Source: Streptomyces agglomeratus (lineage in GTDB: Bacteria > Actinomycetota > Actinomycetes > Streptomycetales > Streptomycetaceae). From it: a stretch of DNA of 64,000 nucleotides. The translations under genes were made by a program, and so were the position numbers. Shown in pieces: positions 53,532 to 63,614 of this stretch (positions within the stretch are counted from its first letter, which is position 1; every line of letters starts with the position of its first letter). The stretch spans positions 2,501,001-2,565,000 of the forward strand of contig NZ_MEHJ01000001.1 in the NCBI RefSeq assembly GCF_001746415.1, written 5' to 3'. The notes under the pieces were generated by a model, which saw only the letters and a list, made by a program, of their open reading frames with translations, had not been told where the DNA came from and ran no database searches.

Positions 53532-53600
53532 CACCGTGCCCGGGACGCGGACGCCTCGTACAGCTTTCGTACGGAGCATCCGAGCGTCCCGGGCACGGTG
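53532..53600. terminator. Long nested stem-loop between the inhibitor gene and serA
   Basis: Perfect 17-bp arms CACCGTGCCCGGGACGC / GCGTCCCGGGCACGGTG (53532-53548 and 53584-53600). Inside the 35-nt loop lies a second hairpin, CGTAC...GTACG. It is the likely bidirectional terminator. Confidence 0.75.
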
Positions 53601-53609
53601 ACGAGCCAC

Positions 53610-53666
53610 GCCGGCCACGTCAGCCGACGCCGGCCGCGTCAGCCGACGTCGGCCGGCTACAGCCGG
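53610..53666. repeat. 19-bp tandem repeat GCCGGCC(A/G)CGTCAGCCGAC
   Basis: Two near-perfect 19-bp units (53610-53628 and 53629-53647, one base apart) and a degraded third. Several CGTCAG elements continue to the serA stop. Confidence 0.7.
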
Positions 53667-53709
53667 TTTCGGTCGGGCGTCGGCCTGCGTCAGGCAGTGA
53701 CAGCCGGCG

Positions 53710-55302
53710 TCAGTCGGCCAGGTTCACGAAGCGGGCCGAGGACGCGCCGATCTCCTCGGCGATCTCGGTGAGAACCGTCGGCGGAACCGTGTCGTCCACG
53801 GACAGGACGGCCAGCGCCTCGCCGCCCTGGTCGGCGCGCGACACCTGCATGCCCGCGATGTTCAGGCCGCCCTCGCCGAGGATGCGGCCGACCGTGCCGA
53901 CGACACCGGGACGGTCCTGGTAGCGCAGGACGACCATGTGGTCGGCCAGCGTCAGGTCGATGTCGTGCTCGCCGATCCCGACGATCTTCTGGAGGTGCTT
54001 CGGGCCGGACAGTGTGCCGGACACCGAGACCTCGTCGCCGCCGGAGAGCGTGCCGCGCACGGTGACGACGTTCTTGTGGTCCGGGGACTCCGAGCTGGTC
54101 GTGAGGCGGACCTCGACGCCGCGCTCCTGCGCGAAGAGCGGCGCGTTGACGTAGCTCACGGTCTCGTCGACGACGTCCTCGAAGACGCCCTTGAGCGCGG
54201 ACAGTTCGAGCACCTTGACGTCGTACTGCGTGATCTCGCCGTACACCTCGACATCGAGGCGCACCGCGACCTCGCCCGCGAGCGCGGTGAACATCCGGCC
54301 GAGCTTCTCGGCGAGCGGCAGACCGGGGCGCACGTCCTCGGCGATGACACCGCCCTGGACGTTGACCGCGTCCGGCACGAGCTCACCGGCGAGCGCGAGG
54401 CGCACGGACTTGGCGACCGCGATGCCCGCCTTCTCCTGCGCCTCGTCGGTGGAGGCGCCGAGGTGCGGCGTGCAGACGACCTGGTCCAGCTCGAAGAGCG
54501 GGGAGTCGGTGCAGGGCTCCTTCGCGTACACGTCGAGACCCGCGCCGGCGACCCGGCCCTCCTTGAGGGCGGAGTACAGCGCCGCCTCGTCGACGATCCC
54601 GCCGCGCGCGGCGTTGACGATGCGTACGGACGGCTTGACCTTGTGCAGCGCCTCGTCACCGATCAGGCCGAGCGTCTCGGGCGTCTTGGGCAGGTGCACC
54701 GTGATGAAGTCGGCGACCTCCAGCAGCTCGTCGAGCGAGAGCAGCTTGACGCCCATCTGCGCGGCGCGCGCGGGCTGTACGTAGGGGTCGTACGCGACGA
54801 TCTTCATGCCGAAGGCCGACATGCGCTGCGCGACCAGGACACCGATGCGGCCGAGGCCGACGACGCCCAGGGTCTTCTCGCTGAGCTCGACACCCGTGTA
54901 CTTCGAGCGCTTCCACTCGCCGTTCTTCAGGGCGGTGTTGGCCTGCGGGATGTTGCGCGCGGTGGCGACGAGCAGGCCGCAGGCGAGCTCGGCGGCGGTG
55001 ACGATGTTGGACGTCGGCGCGTTGACGACCATGACGCCGGCCTTGGTGGCGGCGGAGACGTCCACGTTGTCGAGGCCGACACCGGCACGGGCGACGACGC
55101 GCAGCTTCTTCGCCGCGGCGATGGCCTCGGCGTCGACCTTGGTGGCGGAGCGGACGAGAATCGCGTCCACGTCGGCGATGGCCGGCAGGAGCTCTCCCCG
55201 GTCGGCGCCGTTGCAGTGCCGGATGTCGAAGTCCGGGCCCAGGGCGTCGACTGTGGCGGGCGACAGCTCTTCAGCGATGAGTACGACAGGTTTCGAGCTC
55301 AC
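53710..55302 (-). CDS. serA: D-3-phosphoglycerate dehydrogenase
   Basis: 530 residues from GTG 55302 with GAGG 6 nt upstream. N-terminal catalytic half with NAD-binding GLGRIGVLVAQRM near 150, catalytic Arg in NAARGGIVDEAAL near 235 and the His of CTPHLGASTDEAQEKAG near 280. An intervening allosteric (ASB) domain (about 320-450) and a C-terminal ACT domain (about 455-530: HMVVLRYQDRPGVVG) follow, as in the long type typical of actinobacteria. First step of serine synthesis, usually inhibited by serine through the ACT domain. Downstream of ilvC, but separated by a 238-nt gap and a hairpin. Confidence 0.95.
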   Translation of the reverse strand: MSSKPVVLIAEELSPATVDALGPDFDIRHCNGADRGELLPAIADVDAILVRSATKVDAEAIAAAKKLRVVARAGVGLDNVDVSAATKAGVMVVNAPTSNIVTAAELACGLLVATARNIPQANTALKNGEWKRSKYTGVELSEKTLGVVGLGRIGVLVAQRMSAFGMKIVAYDPYVQPARAAQMGVKLLSLDELLEVADFITVHLPKTPETLGLIGDEALHKVKPSVRIVNAARGGIVDEAALYSALKEGRVAGAGLDVYAKEPCTDSPLFELDQVVCTPHLGASTDEAQEKAGIAVAKSVRLALAGELVPDAVNVQGGVIAEDVRPGLPLAEKLGRMFTALAGEVAVRLDVEVYGEITQYDVKVLELSALKGVFEDVVDETVSYVNAPLFAQERGVEVRLTTSSESPDHKNVVTVRGTLSGGDEVSVSGTLSGPKHLQKIVGIGEHDIDLTLADHMVVLRYQDRPGVVGTVGRILGEGGLNIAGMQVSRADQGGEALAVLSVDDTVPPTVLTEIAEEIGASSARFVNLAD

Positions 55303-55502
55303 GTGAGTCCTCACTGGTCCTTTGCGGACGGCCGTCCCGACGGCCGCAGGCGGTGGAGGGGCTAGCCGCGTGGAAGACGCACGACGCTGTGGGCCTGACG
55401 CGTTATGTAAGAAGCAGTCTAGTGGCGCGGGGTACGTGGTCTTCCGCCTCGACGGAAGGATCACCCGTCCGTGGCTGGACGTTCTGTCCAGTTGTGCGCG
55501 AA

Positions 55503-55527
55503 GGGCCGCGGCGATGCGCCGCGGCCC
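55503..55527 (-). terminator. ilvC terminator-like hairpin
   Basis: GGGCCGCGGCG / CGCCGCGGCCC, perfect 11-bp arms and an ATG loop, 13 nt after the ilvC stop. No U tract follows. Confidence 0.7.
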
Positions 55528-55540
55528 CCCGCCCGGAGGC

Positions 55541-56674
<1,134 letters not shown>

Positions 56675-57202
56675 TCAGGCCGAGCGGTCGAGGGCCCGCA
56701 GGCTGCGGTCGGTGATCGACCGGGAGCCGCGCCCTATGGCGATCGTGCCGGACTGCACGAGCTCCTTGATGCCGAACTGCTCCAGCATCTTGAGCATCGC
56801 TTCGAGCTTGTCGGCGCCGCCCGTCGCCTCGATGGTCACGGCCTCCGGGGAGACGTCGACCGTCTTGGCGCGGAACAGCTGGACGATTTCGACGATCTGC
56901 GAGCGCGTCTCGTTGTCGGCGCGCACCTTCACGAGGACGAGCTCACGCTGGATCGCGGCGCCCGGCTCGAGTTCGACGATCTTCAGTACGTTGACGAGCT
57001 TGTTGAGCTGCTTCGTCACCTGTTCGAGCGGCAGGGCCTCGATCACGTTGACCACGATCGTGATGCGTGAGATCTCGGGGTGCTCGGTGGTGCCCACCGC
57101 GAGGGAGTCGATGTTGAATCCGCGGCGGGAGAACAGGGCCGTGATCCGCGCGAGGACGCCCGGCTTGTTCTCGACCAGGACGGAGAGGGTGTGCTTGGAC
57201 AT
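56675..57202 (-). CDS. ilvN: Acetolactate synthase small (regulatory) subunit
   Basis: 175 residues from ATG 57202. N-terminal ACT domain (LSVLVENKPGVLARITALFSRRG in part, near residue 5), which binds valine in homologues, and a C-terminal ALS_ss_C domain. It regulates IlvB by feedback. Lies 26 nt after the ilvB stop with GAGAGAG upstream. Confidence 0.95.
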   Translation of the reverse strand: MSKHTLSVLVENKPGVLARITALFSRRGFNIDSLAVGTTEHPEISRITIVVNVIEALPLEQVTKQLNKLVNVLKIVELEPGAAIQRELVLVKVRADNETRSQIVEIVQLFRAKTVDVSPEAVTIEATGGADKLEAMLKMLEQFGIKELVQSGTIAIGRGSRSITDRSLRALDRSA

Positions 57203-57228
57203 GGGCTTGAAGTCTCTCTCTCGTCTGC

Positions 57229-59082
57229 TCAGTCGTCTTCGTTGTCGCCGAAGTCGGGGCGCACCCCGCGGGCGGCCATGACCTCGTCGTTCGAGGTACC
57301 GGCGGCCACCATCGGCCAGACCATGGCGTCCTCGTGCACGATGAAGTCGACCACGACCGGCCGGTCGTTGATGGCATTGGCCTCGGCGATGACCTTGTCG
57401 AGATCGGCCGGGTCCTCGCAGCGGATCGCGTGGCAGCCCATGGCCTCGGACAGCTTGACGAAGTCCGGGATCCGGGTGCCGGCGCTCGGCTGCCTGCCGT
57501 CTGCGTCCGGGCCGCTGTGCAGCACGGTGTTGGAGTAGCGCTGGTTGTAGAAGAGCGTCTGCCACTGGCGGACCATCCCGAGCGCGCCGTTGTTGATGAT
57601 GGCGACCTTGATCGGGATGTTGTTGAGCGCGCAGGTGGTGAGTTCCTGGTTGGTCATCTGGAAGCAGCCGTCGCCGTCGATGGCCCAGACCGTACGGTCC
57701 GGCATGCCGGCCTTGGCGCCCATGGCGGCCGGGACGGCGTACCCCATCGTCCCCGCGCCGCCGGAGTTCAGCCAGGTGGCGGGCTGCTCGTACTGGATGA
57801 AGTGCGAGGCCCACATCTGGTGCTGGCCGACGCCCGCGGCGTAGATGGTGCCCTCGGGGGCGAGCTGGCCGATGCGCTGGATGACCTGCTGCGGGGAGAG
57901 CTGCCCGTTCTCCGGCAGGTCGTAGCCGAGCGGGTAGGTGTCGCGCCAGCGGTTGAGGTCGTTCCACCAGGCGGCGTAGTCGCCGGTGTTGCCCTCGGTG
58001 TGCTCGGCCTGGACGGCCTGGACGAGGTCGGCGATGACCTCGCGGGCGTCACCGACGATCGGCACGTCCGCGGCGCGGTTCTTGCCGATCTCGGCCGGGT
58101 CGATGTCGGCGTGGACGATCTTGGCGTACGGGGCGAAGCTGTCCAGCTTGCCGGTGACGCGGTCGTCGAAGCGGGCTCCGAGGGCGACGATCAGGTCGGC
58201 CCGCTGGAGCGCGGTGACGGCGGTGACCGCACCGTGCATGCCCGGCATCCCCACGTGCAGCGGGTGGCTGTCGGGGAAGGAGCCCAGCGCCATCAGGGTG
58301 GTGGTGACGGGGGCGCCGGTGAGCTCGGCCAGGACCTTCAGCTCGGCGGTCGCGTTCGCCTTCATGACGCCGCCGCCGACGTACAGGACGGGGCGCTTCG
58401 CCTGGACGATCAGCTTGGCGGCCTCGCGGATCTGCTTGGCGTGCGGCTTGGTGACCGGGCGGTAGCCGGGCAGGTCGTGGCTCGGCGGCCAGCTGAACGT
58501 GGTCTTCGCCTGGAGGGCGTCCTTGGCGATGTCGACCAGGACCGGGCCCGGACGTCCGGTGGAGGCGATGTGGAACGCCTCGGCGATGGTGCGCGGGATG
58601 TCCTCGGCCTTGGTGACCAGGAAGTTGTGCTTGGTGATCGGCATGGTGATGCCGACGATGTCCGCCTCCTGGAAGGCGTCCGTGCCGATCGCCTTGGAGG
58701 CGACCTGGCCGGTGATCGCGACCATGGGGACGGAGTCCATGTGGGCGTCGGCGATCGGCGTGACCAGGTTCGTGGCACCGGGCCCCGAAGTGGCCATGCA
58801 CACGCCGACCTTGCCGGTGGCCTGCGCGTAACCGGTCGCCGCGTGACCGGCTCCCTGCTCGTGGCGGACCAGCACGTGGCGGACCTTCGTGGAGTCCATC
58901 AGCGGGTCGTACGCCGGCAGGATGGCGCCGCCGGGAATGCCGAATACCGTGTCGGCCCCCACTTCCTCGAGCGAGCGGATGAGCGACTGCGCGCCCGTCA
59001 CGTGCTCGACAGTGGTGGCGTGGTGTCCGCCGTTGCGGGGCCGCGGCTGCGGATGGTGGGCCCCGGAGGCCTGCTCGGTCAT
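57229..59082 (-). CDS. ilvB: Acetolactate synthase large (catalytic) subunit
   Basis: 617 residues from ATG 59082, chosen because GAAGAG has 7-nt spacing to it; an ATG two codons earlier (59088) is a common annotation. ThDP enzyme: catalytic Glu in [15 protein letters not shown] near 85, FAD-binding middle domain ([24 protein letters not shown]) and the ThDP-binding [33 protein letters not shown] motif in the C-terminal part. It makes acetolactate and acetohydroxybutyrate. It heads ilvB-ilvN-ilvC and is controlled by the attenuator and leader peptide 140-180 nt upstream. Confidence 0.96.
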   Translation of the reverse strand: MTEQASGAHHPQPRPRNGGHHATTVEHVTGAQSLIRSLEEVGADTVFGIPGGAILPAYDPLMDSTKVRHVLVRHEQGAGHAATGYAQATGKVGVCMATSGPGATNLVTPIADAHMDSVPMVAITGQVASKAIGTDAFQEADIVGITMPITKHNFLVTKAEDIPRTIAEAFHIASTGRPGPVLVDIAKDALQAKTTFSWPPSHDLPGYRPVTKPHAKQIREAAKLIVQAKRPVLYVGGGVMKANATAELKVLAELTGAPVTTTLMALGSFPDSHPLHVGMPGMHGAVTAVTALQRADLIVALGARFDDRVTGKLDSFAPYAKIVHADIDPAEIGKNRAADVPIVGDAREVIADLVQAVQAEHTEGNTGDYAAWWNDLNRWRDTYPLGYDLPENGQLSPQQVIQRIGQLAPEGTIYAAGVGQHQMWASHFIQYEQPATWLNSGGAGTMGYAVPAAMGAKAGMPDRTVWAIDGDGCFQMTNQELTTCALNNIPIKVAIINNGALGMVRQWQTLFYNQRYSNTVLHSGPDADGRQPSAGTRIPDFVKLSEAMGCHAIRCEDPADLDKVIAEANAINDRPVVVDFIVHEDAMVWPMVAAGTSNDEVMAARGVRPDFGDNEDD

Positions 59083-59143
59083 CGGCATTCTCTTCTCGAA
59101 GCTGAGGGTCATTTTACGAGGGTTTGGGAAGTGCCAGTGCAAC

Positions 59144-59177
59144 AAAAAACCCCCCGTGCCGTGAGGCAAGCGAGGGG
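59144..59177 (-). terminator. ilvB attenuator terminator
   Basis: Minus-strand CCCCTCG...CGGGGGG stem with an inner GCC/GGC pairing, followed by TTTTTTG, lying between the leader peptide gene and ilvB. It is a standard intrinsic attenuator. Confidence 0.88.
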
Positions 59178-59221
59178 AGCGCGCCGGTGCGGTCCGCAGA
59201 GCTGCATGTGCGTGCTCTGCT

Positions 59222-59263
59222 TCAGCCGACGCGCTTTCCAAGTACGAGAATTCGGGTGCGCAT
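59222..59263 (-). CDS. ilvB leader peptide ([13 protein letters not shown])
   Basis: 13 codons from ATG 59263 to TGA 59222: [23 protein letters not shown] lies about 8 nt upstream. It contains Ile, Leu (two) and Val (two), the end products of the pathway. Followed by the terminator hairpin and then ilvB, the layout of classical translational-transcriptional attenuation. Too short to appear in a normal ORF scan. Starved Ile/Leu/Val-tRNA would stall ribosomes and change the RNA fold to let transcription reach ilvB. Confidence 0.9.
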   Translation of the reverse strand: MRTRILVLGKRVG

Positions 59264-59296
59264 GGCACTGACCCTCCCTCCGGCGCCCGGTGCCTG

Positions 59297-62200
59297 TCAA
59301 GTAGGTGGGACGGGCGTCTCACTATTTGAGCGCAATGGAGGACGTGTGATCGTTTCACTTCCGTTCGCGCCCACATGCCGTACGGGAAGCGATCCGCCCG
59401 ATCCGCCCGCCAGGACGGACAGGGCCGCGGTGCCGCCCGGCACGGGGTACTCGCCACGGACCAGCGCCCGCCGCAGCCGGTACTCGTCGAGCGGTCCCGA
59501 GAAGGCCATGCCCTGCCCGTGCGTGCACCCCATGGCGCGCAGGGCGACGACCTGCTCCGGCACGTCCACGCCATCCGCCACGGACTGCATCCCGAGATCG
59601 CAGGCGATCCGCAGCAGCCCGCTGGTGATCTTGTGCAGCCGGGCCGATTCGACGACACCCTCGACCAGCCCCCGGTCCAGTTTCAGTACGTCGATGGGGA
59701 GCCGGCGCAGCGCGTTGATGGCGGCGTAACCGCTGCCGAAGCCGTCCAGCGCGATCCGGACGCCGAGCCTGCGCAGGGCCACCAGACGCCGCTCCAGCTC
59801 CTCGAACGAGATCCGGGGGTCACTGTCGGCCAGCTCGATGATCAGCGATCCCGAGGGGAGCCCGTGCCGGGTGAGGAGGCCCTCCACGGAACCGAGCGGG
59901 AGCGACTTGTCCACCAGCCTGCGGGCCGAGAGCCGGACCGTCACCGGGACCTCGTGGCCCGCCCGGTTGCGCTCCGCGGCCTGTTCGACGGCCTCTTCGA
60001 GGAGCCAGCGGCCGAGCTCGGCGGTGCGGGCGCCCTCCTGGGAGTCGGCCGTGTCGGCGACCCGCAGGAACTCGGCGGGCGTGAAGAGGATGCCCTGGGT
60101 GGAGCGCCAGCGGGCCTGGGCGGCGACGGAGGTCACCCGGCCGCTGGTCAGGTTCACCACGGGCTGGTGGAGCAGCGCGAACTCGCCTTCGTGGAGCGCC
60201 GTACGCAGCCGGGTGGCCAGTTCGGTCCTGCGGACCACCTCGGCCTGCATCTGCGGCGCGTACAGCTCGACCCGGTCCTTGCCGCCCGCCTTCGCCCGGT
60301 ACATCGCGAGGTCGGCGTTGCGCATGAGGTCGGTGGGGCTGATACCGGGCTCGGCGAAGGCGACTCCGATGGAGGCGGCGACGCGTACCTCGTTGCCGTC
60401 GATCCGGTACGGCTGGGAGAGCGTGAGGCGCAGCCGGTCGGCGATCTCGTGGACCTGGCACTCGCGGGCGGCCTGGTCGCGGGAGCCCTCACCGACGATG
60501 AGGGCGGCGAATTCGTCACCGCCGAGCCGCGCGGCGGTGTCGCCCGCGCGAACGGAGTCCTGGAGACGGCGGGCCGCCTGGATCAGCAGCTCGTCGCCGG
60601 CCTGGTGGCCGATGGTGTCGTTGACCGCCTTGAAGCCGTCGAGGTCGATGTAGAGCACGGCCGTGCCGGGGTCGCCGACGCGGCGGCCGCTCAGTGCCTG
60701 GCGGACGCGGGCGGTGAACAGCGCGCGGTTGGGCAGGTCGGTGAGCGGGTCGTGTTCGGCGTTGTGCTGGAGCTGTGCCTGGAGGCGGACCCGTTCGGTC
60801 ACGTCCCGGCAGTTGAAGATCAGGCCGCCCTGGTGCCGGTTGACGGTGGACTCGACGTTCAGCCACTCCCCCGTTCCCGACTTGAAGCGGCACTCGATGC
60901 GGGTGGTCGGCTCCTCCGCGGGAGGCGCGGCCAGAAAGCGGCGTACTTCGTGGACGACTCGCCCGAGATCCTCGGCATGGATCAGCGAGGCCAGCTCGGA
61001 TCCGATGAGCTCCTCGGCGTCGCGTCCGTAGACGCCGGAGGCGGCCGGGCTGACGTACCGCAATATGCCGGTGGGGGCCGCGATCATGATGACGTCGCTC
61101 GATCCCTGCACCAGGGAGCGGAAGTGGTTCTCCTTCTGCGCCAGTTCCTGGGTGAGGGAGATGTTGTCGAGGAGCATGATGCCCTGGCGTACGACCAGGG
61201 CGAGCACGACCGTGCAGCCGGTGAGGACCACGACCCGGTCCACGCGGCGGCCTTCGGTCACGTTGTAGAGGATGCCGAGGGTGCAGACGGCGGCGGCGAG
61301 GTACGGCGTGAGGGCGGCCAGTGAACCGCCGATCGGACGGCTGCCCGGGCTGCGGCTGACGGGGCTGCGGCCGACTGGGCTGCGGCCGGCGGAGTTGCGG
61401 CCGCCCTGATTGCGGTTGACCGGATTACGGCCGCCCCGGTTGTACGGAGCACCCTCCCCCCACTGCCCGGCGCGGCGCGCGCCCCACGGCGCGTACGCGA
61501 GGAGCAGCGAGCCGGCGAACCAGCCCGCGTCGAGGAGCTGGCCCGAGCGGTAGTTCTCGCGCAGCAGGGGCGAGGTGAACAGCGCGTCGCACAGCACGGT
61601 CATGGCGAGGGCGGCGATCGCGGTGTTGATCGCCGTGCGGTTGGCGTTCGAGCGCCGGAAGTGCAGCGCGAGCACCATGCTGACCAGCGCGATGTCGAGC
61701 AGCGGATACGCGAGGGAGAGCGCGGCGTGGGCCGTGCTCTCGGCCTGGAAGTGCGTGGTGTGCGCGAGAGCCAGGCTCCAGGAGAGCGTGAGCAGCGAGC
61801 CGCCGATCAGCCAGGAGTCGAGCGCGAGGCAGACCCAGCCGGCGCGGGTGACCGGCCGCTTGGCGAGGACCAGCAGGCCCACGATGGCGGGTGGCCCGAA
61901 GCAGAGGAAGAAGAAGTCCGCGAAGGACGGCGAGGGAACCTCGCTGTCCAGCACCACCTCGTACCAGCCCCAGACTGCGTTCCCGCAGGCGGCCATCGCG
62001 GAGGAGACCGCGAAGAGCAGCCAGGCGGGCCGGAACCGGCTCTCGCGCGCGCGGGCGTAGAGGAAGCAGGAGACGGCGGCGATCAGGGCAGCGGCGGCGA
62101 GACCGAAATCGCCCATGATCAGCGCCAGTTGTGCGGAGCCCCAGCCGAGGGCCGAGCCGACGGCATAGCCGCCGCAGATCAGCGCGAGAGCGAGCTGCGA

Positions 62201-62389
62201 GAGCAGGCTCCCTCCACTGCCCGGCACCTGCTGCCGGGCGAGGAGCGCCCCGGGGGCACTCACCGGACCGCCCTGGGGCGGGGCGCTCCGGGCGCCGGGC
62301 GGACGGGGAGCGGTCGCGGAGCCCGCGCGCCCGCCGGAGGGCGCGCGAGTGGTCGCCGGTGGCCTCGCCGCGCCGGATCCTTGGTCCAT
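59297..62389 (-). CDS. cdgC: Membrane GGDEF protein with degenerate EAL (CdgC-like)
   Basis: 1030 residues from ATG 62389 (weak start signal). N-terminal Pro/Gly-rich tail, eight to ten transmembrane helices (about 60-400) interrupted by a Gly/Arg/Ser/Pro-repeat loop, PAS domain (about 420-540), GGDEF domain (about 550-715), EAL domain (about 730-985). GGDEF is intact ([11 protein letters not shown]), and an RAGD I-site lies five residues before it, so c-di-GMP synthesis with product inhibition is expected. The EAL residues are lost: EAL to AAQ, the conserved NLS Asn to Arg, DDFG to DGFG, and E to D twice in VAEGVE (VADGVD). Phosphodiesterase activity is therefore unlikely. I associate it with Streptomyces CdgC by architecture and neighbourhood; confidence in that name is moderate. 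Confidence 0.88.
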   Translation of the reverse strand: MDQGSGAARPPATTRAPSGGRAGSATAPRPPGARSAPPQGGPVSAPGALLARQQVPGSGGSLLSQLALALICGGYAVGSALGWGSAQLALIMGDFGLAAAALIAAVSCFLYARARESRFRPAWLLFAVSSAMAACGNAVWGWYEVVLDSEVPSPSFADFFFLCFGPPAIVGLLVLAKRPVTRAGWVCLALDSWLIGGSLLTLSWSLALAHTTHFQAESTAHAALSLAYPLLDIALVSMVLALHFRRSNANRTAINTAIAALAMTVLCDALFTSPLLRENYRSGQLLDAGWFAGSLLLAYAPWGARRAGQWGEGAPYNRGGRNPVNRNQGGRNSAGRSPVGRSPVSRSPGSRPIGGSLAALTPYLAAAVCTLGILYNVTEGRRVDRVVVLTGCTVVLALVVRQGIMLLDNISLTQELAQKENHFRSLVQGSSDVIMIAAPTGILRYVSPAASGVYGRDAEELIGSELASLIHAEDLGRVVHEVRRFLAAPPAEEPTTRIECRFKSGTGEWLNVESTVNRHQGGLIFNCRDVTERVRLQAQLQHNAEHDPLTDLPNRALFTARVRQALSGRRVGDPGTAVLYIDLDGFKAVNDTIGHQAGDELLIQAARRLQDSVRAGDTAARLGGDEFAALIVGEGSRDQAARECQVHEIADRLRLTLSQPYRIDGNEVRVAASIGVAFAEPGISPTDLMRNADLAMYRAKAGGKDRVELYAPQMQAEVVRRTELATRLRTALHEGEFALLHQPVVNLTSGRVTSVAAQARWRSTQGILFTPAEFLRVADTADSQEGARTAELGRWLLEEAVEQAAERNRAGHEVPVTVRLSARRLVDKSLPLGSVEGLLTRHGLPSGSLIIELADSDPRISFEELERRLVALRRLGVRIALDGFGSGYAAINALRRLPIDVLKLDRGLVEGVVESARLHKITSGLLRIACDLGMQSVADGVDVPEQVVALRAMGCTHGQGMAFSGPLDEYRLRRALVRGEYPVPGGTAALSVLAGGSGGSLPVRHVGANGSETITRPPLRSNSETPVPPT

Positions 62390-62600
62390 TCGCCGTGCAT
62401 CGCCCGTCGCCCCCCTCACAGTCCGGTCGCTCCCCAGCGCCGTGATAATGCGCGGCGCAGCCCCTTGGTCCGGACGATACACCAATCCAGTCACTCAGGG
62501 ACATACTCCCTCTACTCTCCGTGACCACCTGCGGCGTTGTCGGCACGCCGCGCATTCGAGTGGCTTCGGAGTGTGTCCATTCGCGCCCGGGTGCGACCTC

Positions 62601-63539
62601 TCAGGCGGTGGTGAGGACGATGTTGTCCAGCGGTTCGCCGGCGGCGAACCGGGCGAGCTGTCCAGCGATCAGGCGCTTGGCGCGGGGCATGAACGCCGAA
62701 GTGCTGCCCCCCACATGGGGACTGATCAGCAGACCGGGCGCGTGCCACAGGGGGTGGCCTGCGGGAAGCGGCTCGGGGTCGGTGACGTCGAGGGCGGCAC
62801 GCAGCCGGCCCGACTCCAGCTCGGCGAGGAGGGCCTTGGTGTCGACGACCGGGCCGCGCGAGACGTTCACCAGCAGCGCCCCGTCCTTCATCCGCGCCAG
62901 GAAGTCGGCGTTCACCAGGCCCTGGGTCGCCCCGGTCAGCGGCGTGGAGAGGATGACGACATCGGCGGAGGGCAGCAGTCCGGGCAGTTCGGCCAGTGGA
63001 TGCACCGGCCCGCGCTCCGTTGTACGGGCAGAGCGCGCGACGCGCGCCACCCGCGCGCACTCGAAGGGCGTGAGCCGGTCCTCGATGGCCGAACCGATCG
63101 ATCCGTACCCGACGATGAGAACGGACTTGTCGGCGAGCGCGGGGTAGAAGCCGGCCCGCCATTCCTCCTGGTCCTGTCCGCGTACGAAGCCGGGGATGCC
63201 GCGCAGCGAGGCGAGGACCAGCGCGAGGGTGAGTTCGGCGGTGCTGGCCTCGTGGACGCCCCGGGCGTTGCACAGGCGCACTCCGGGGTGCAGGTCCCCC
63301 AGGCCGGGCTCGACGTGATCGATACCGGCGGAGAGCGTCTGCACGGCGCGTACGGACGTCATCGCGGCAAGCGGGCGGACCGCGATCTCGGGGCCCTTCA
63401 TGTACGGGACGACATAAAAGACGCAGTCGGCAGGATCGGCGGGAAAGTCCTGGCCACCGTCCCAGAAGCGGTAGGTGAAGCCCTCGGGGAGGCCCTCTAT
63501 CTCGGCGGCGGGGAGAGGCAGCCATACGTCTGAAGTCAT
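62601..63539 (-). CDS. D-2-hydroxyacid dehydrogenase family protein
   Basis: 312 residues from ATG 63539. Formate/glycerate dehydrogenase type NAD-binding domain: VLIVGYGSIGSAIEDRL near 145, catalytic Arg in VNVSRGPVVDTKALLAEL near 220, Glu in DVTDPEPLPAGHPLW near 247 and His in LLISPHVGGSTS near 268. It reduces or oxidises 2-oxo/2-hydroxy acids; the specific substrate is unknown (hydroxypyruvate/glyoxylate reductases share these motifs). Divergent from the aldo/keto reductase gene. Confidence 0.88.
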   Translation of the reverse strand: MTSDVWLPLPAAEIEGLPEGFTYRFWDGGQDFPADPADCVFYVVPYMKGPEIAVRPLAAMTSVRAVQTLSAGIDHVEPGLGDLHPGVRLCNARGVHEASTAELTLALVLASLRGIPGFVRGQDQEEWRAGFYPALADKSVLIVGYGSIGSAIEDRLTPFECARVARVARSARTTERGPVHPLAELPGLLPSADVVILSTPLTGATQGLVNADFLARMKDGALLVNVSRGPVVDTKALLAELESGRLRAALDVTDPEPLPAGHPLWHAPGLLISPHVGGSTSAFMPRAKRLIAGQLARFAAGEPLDNIVLTTA

Positions 63540-63614
63540 GGCCCCGAGGCTATGCGAAGGGCGGCTGGGCGCAGAGGTTAGTTTGGGGAGCGGCAGAGGG
63601 AGGGGTACGGGGAG

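Larger units (their letters stand above)
53406..53709. other. 304-bp intergenic region between inhibitor gene and serA
   Basis: No gene. It carries a long hairpin (53532-53600) and a GC-rich tandem repeat (53610-53666), both at the 3' ends of convergent transcripts. Confidence 0.7.
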
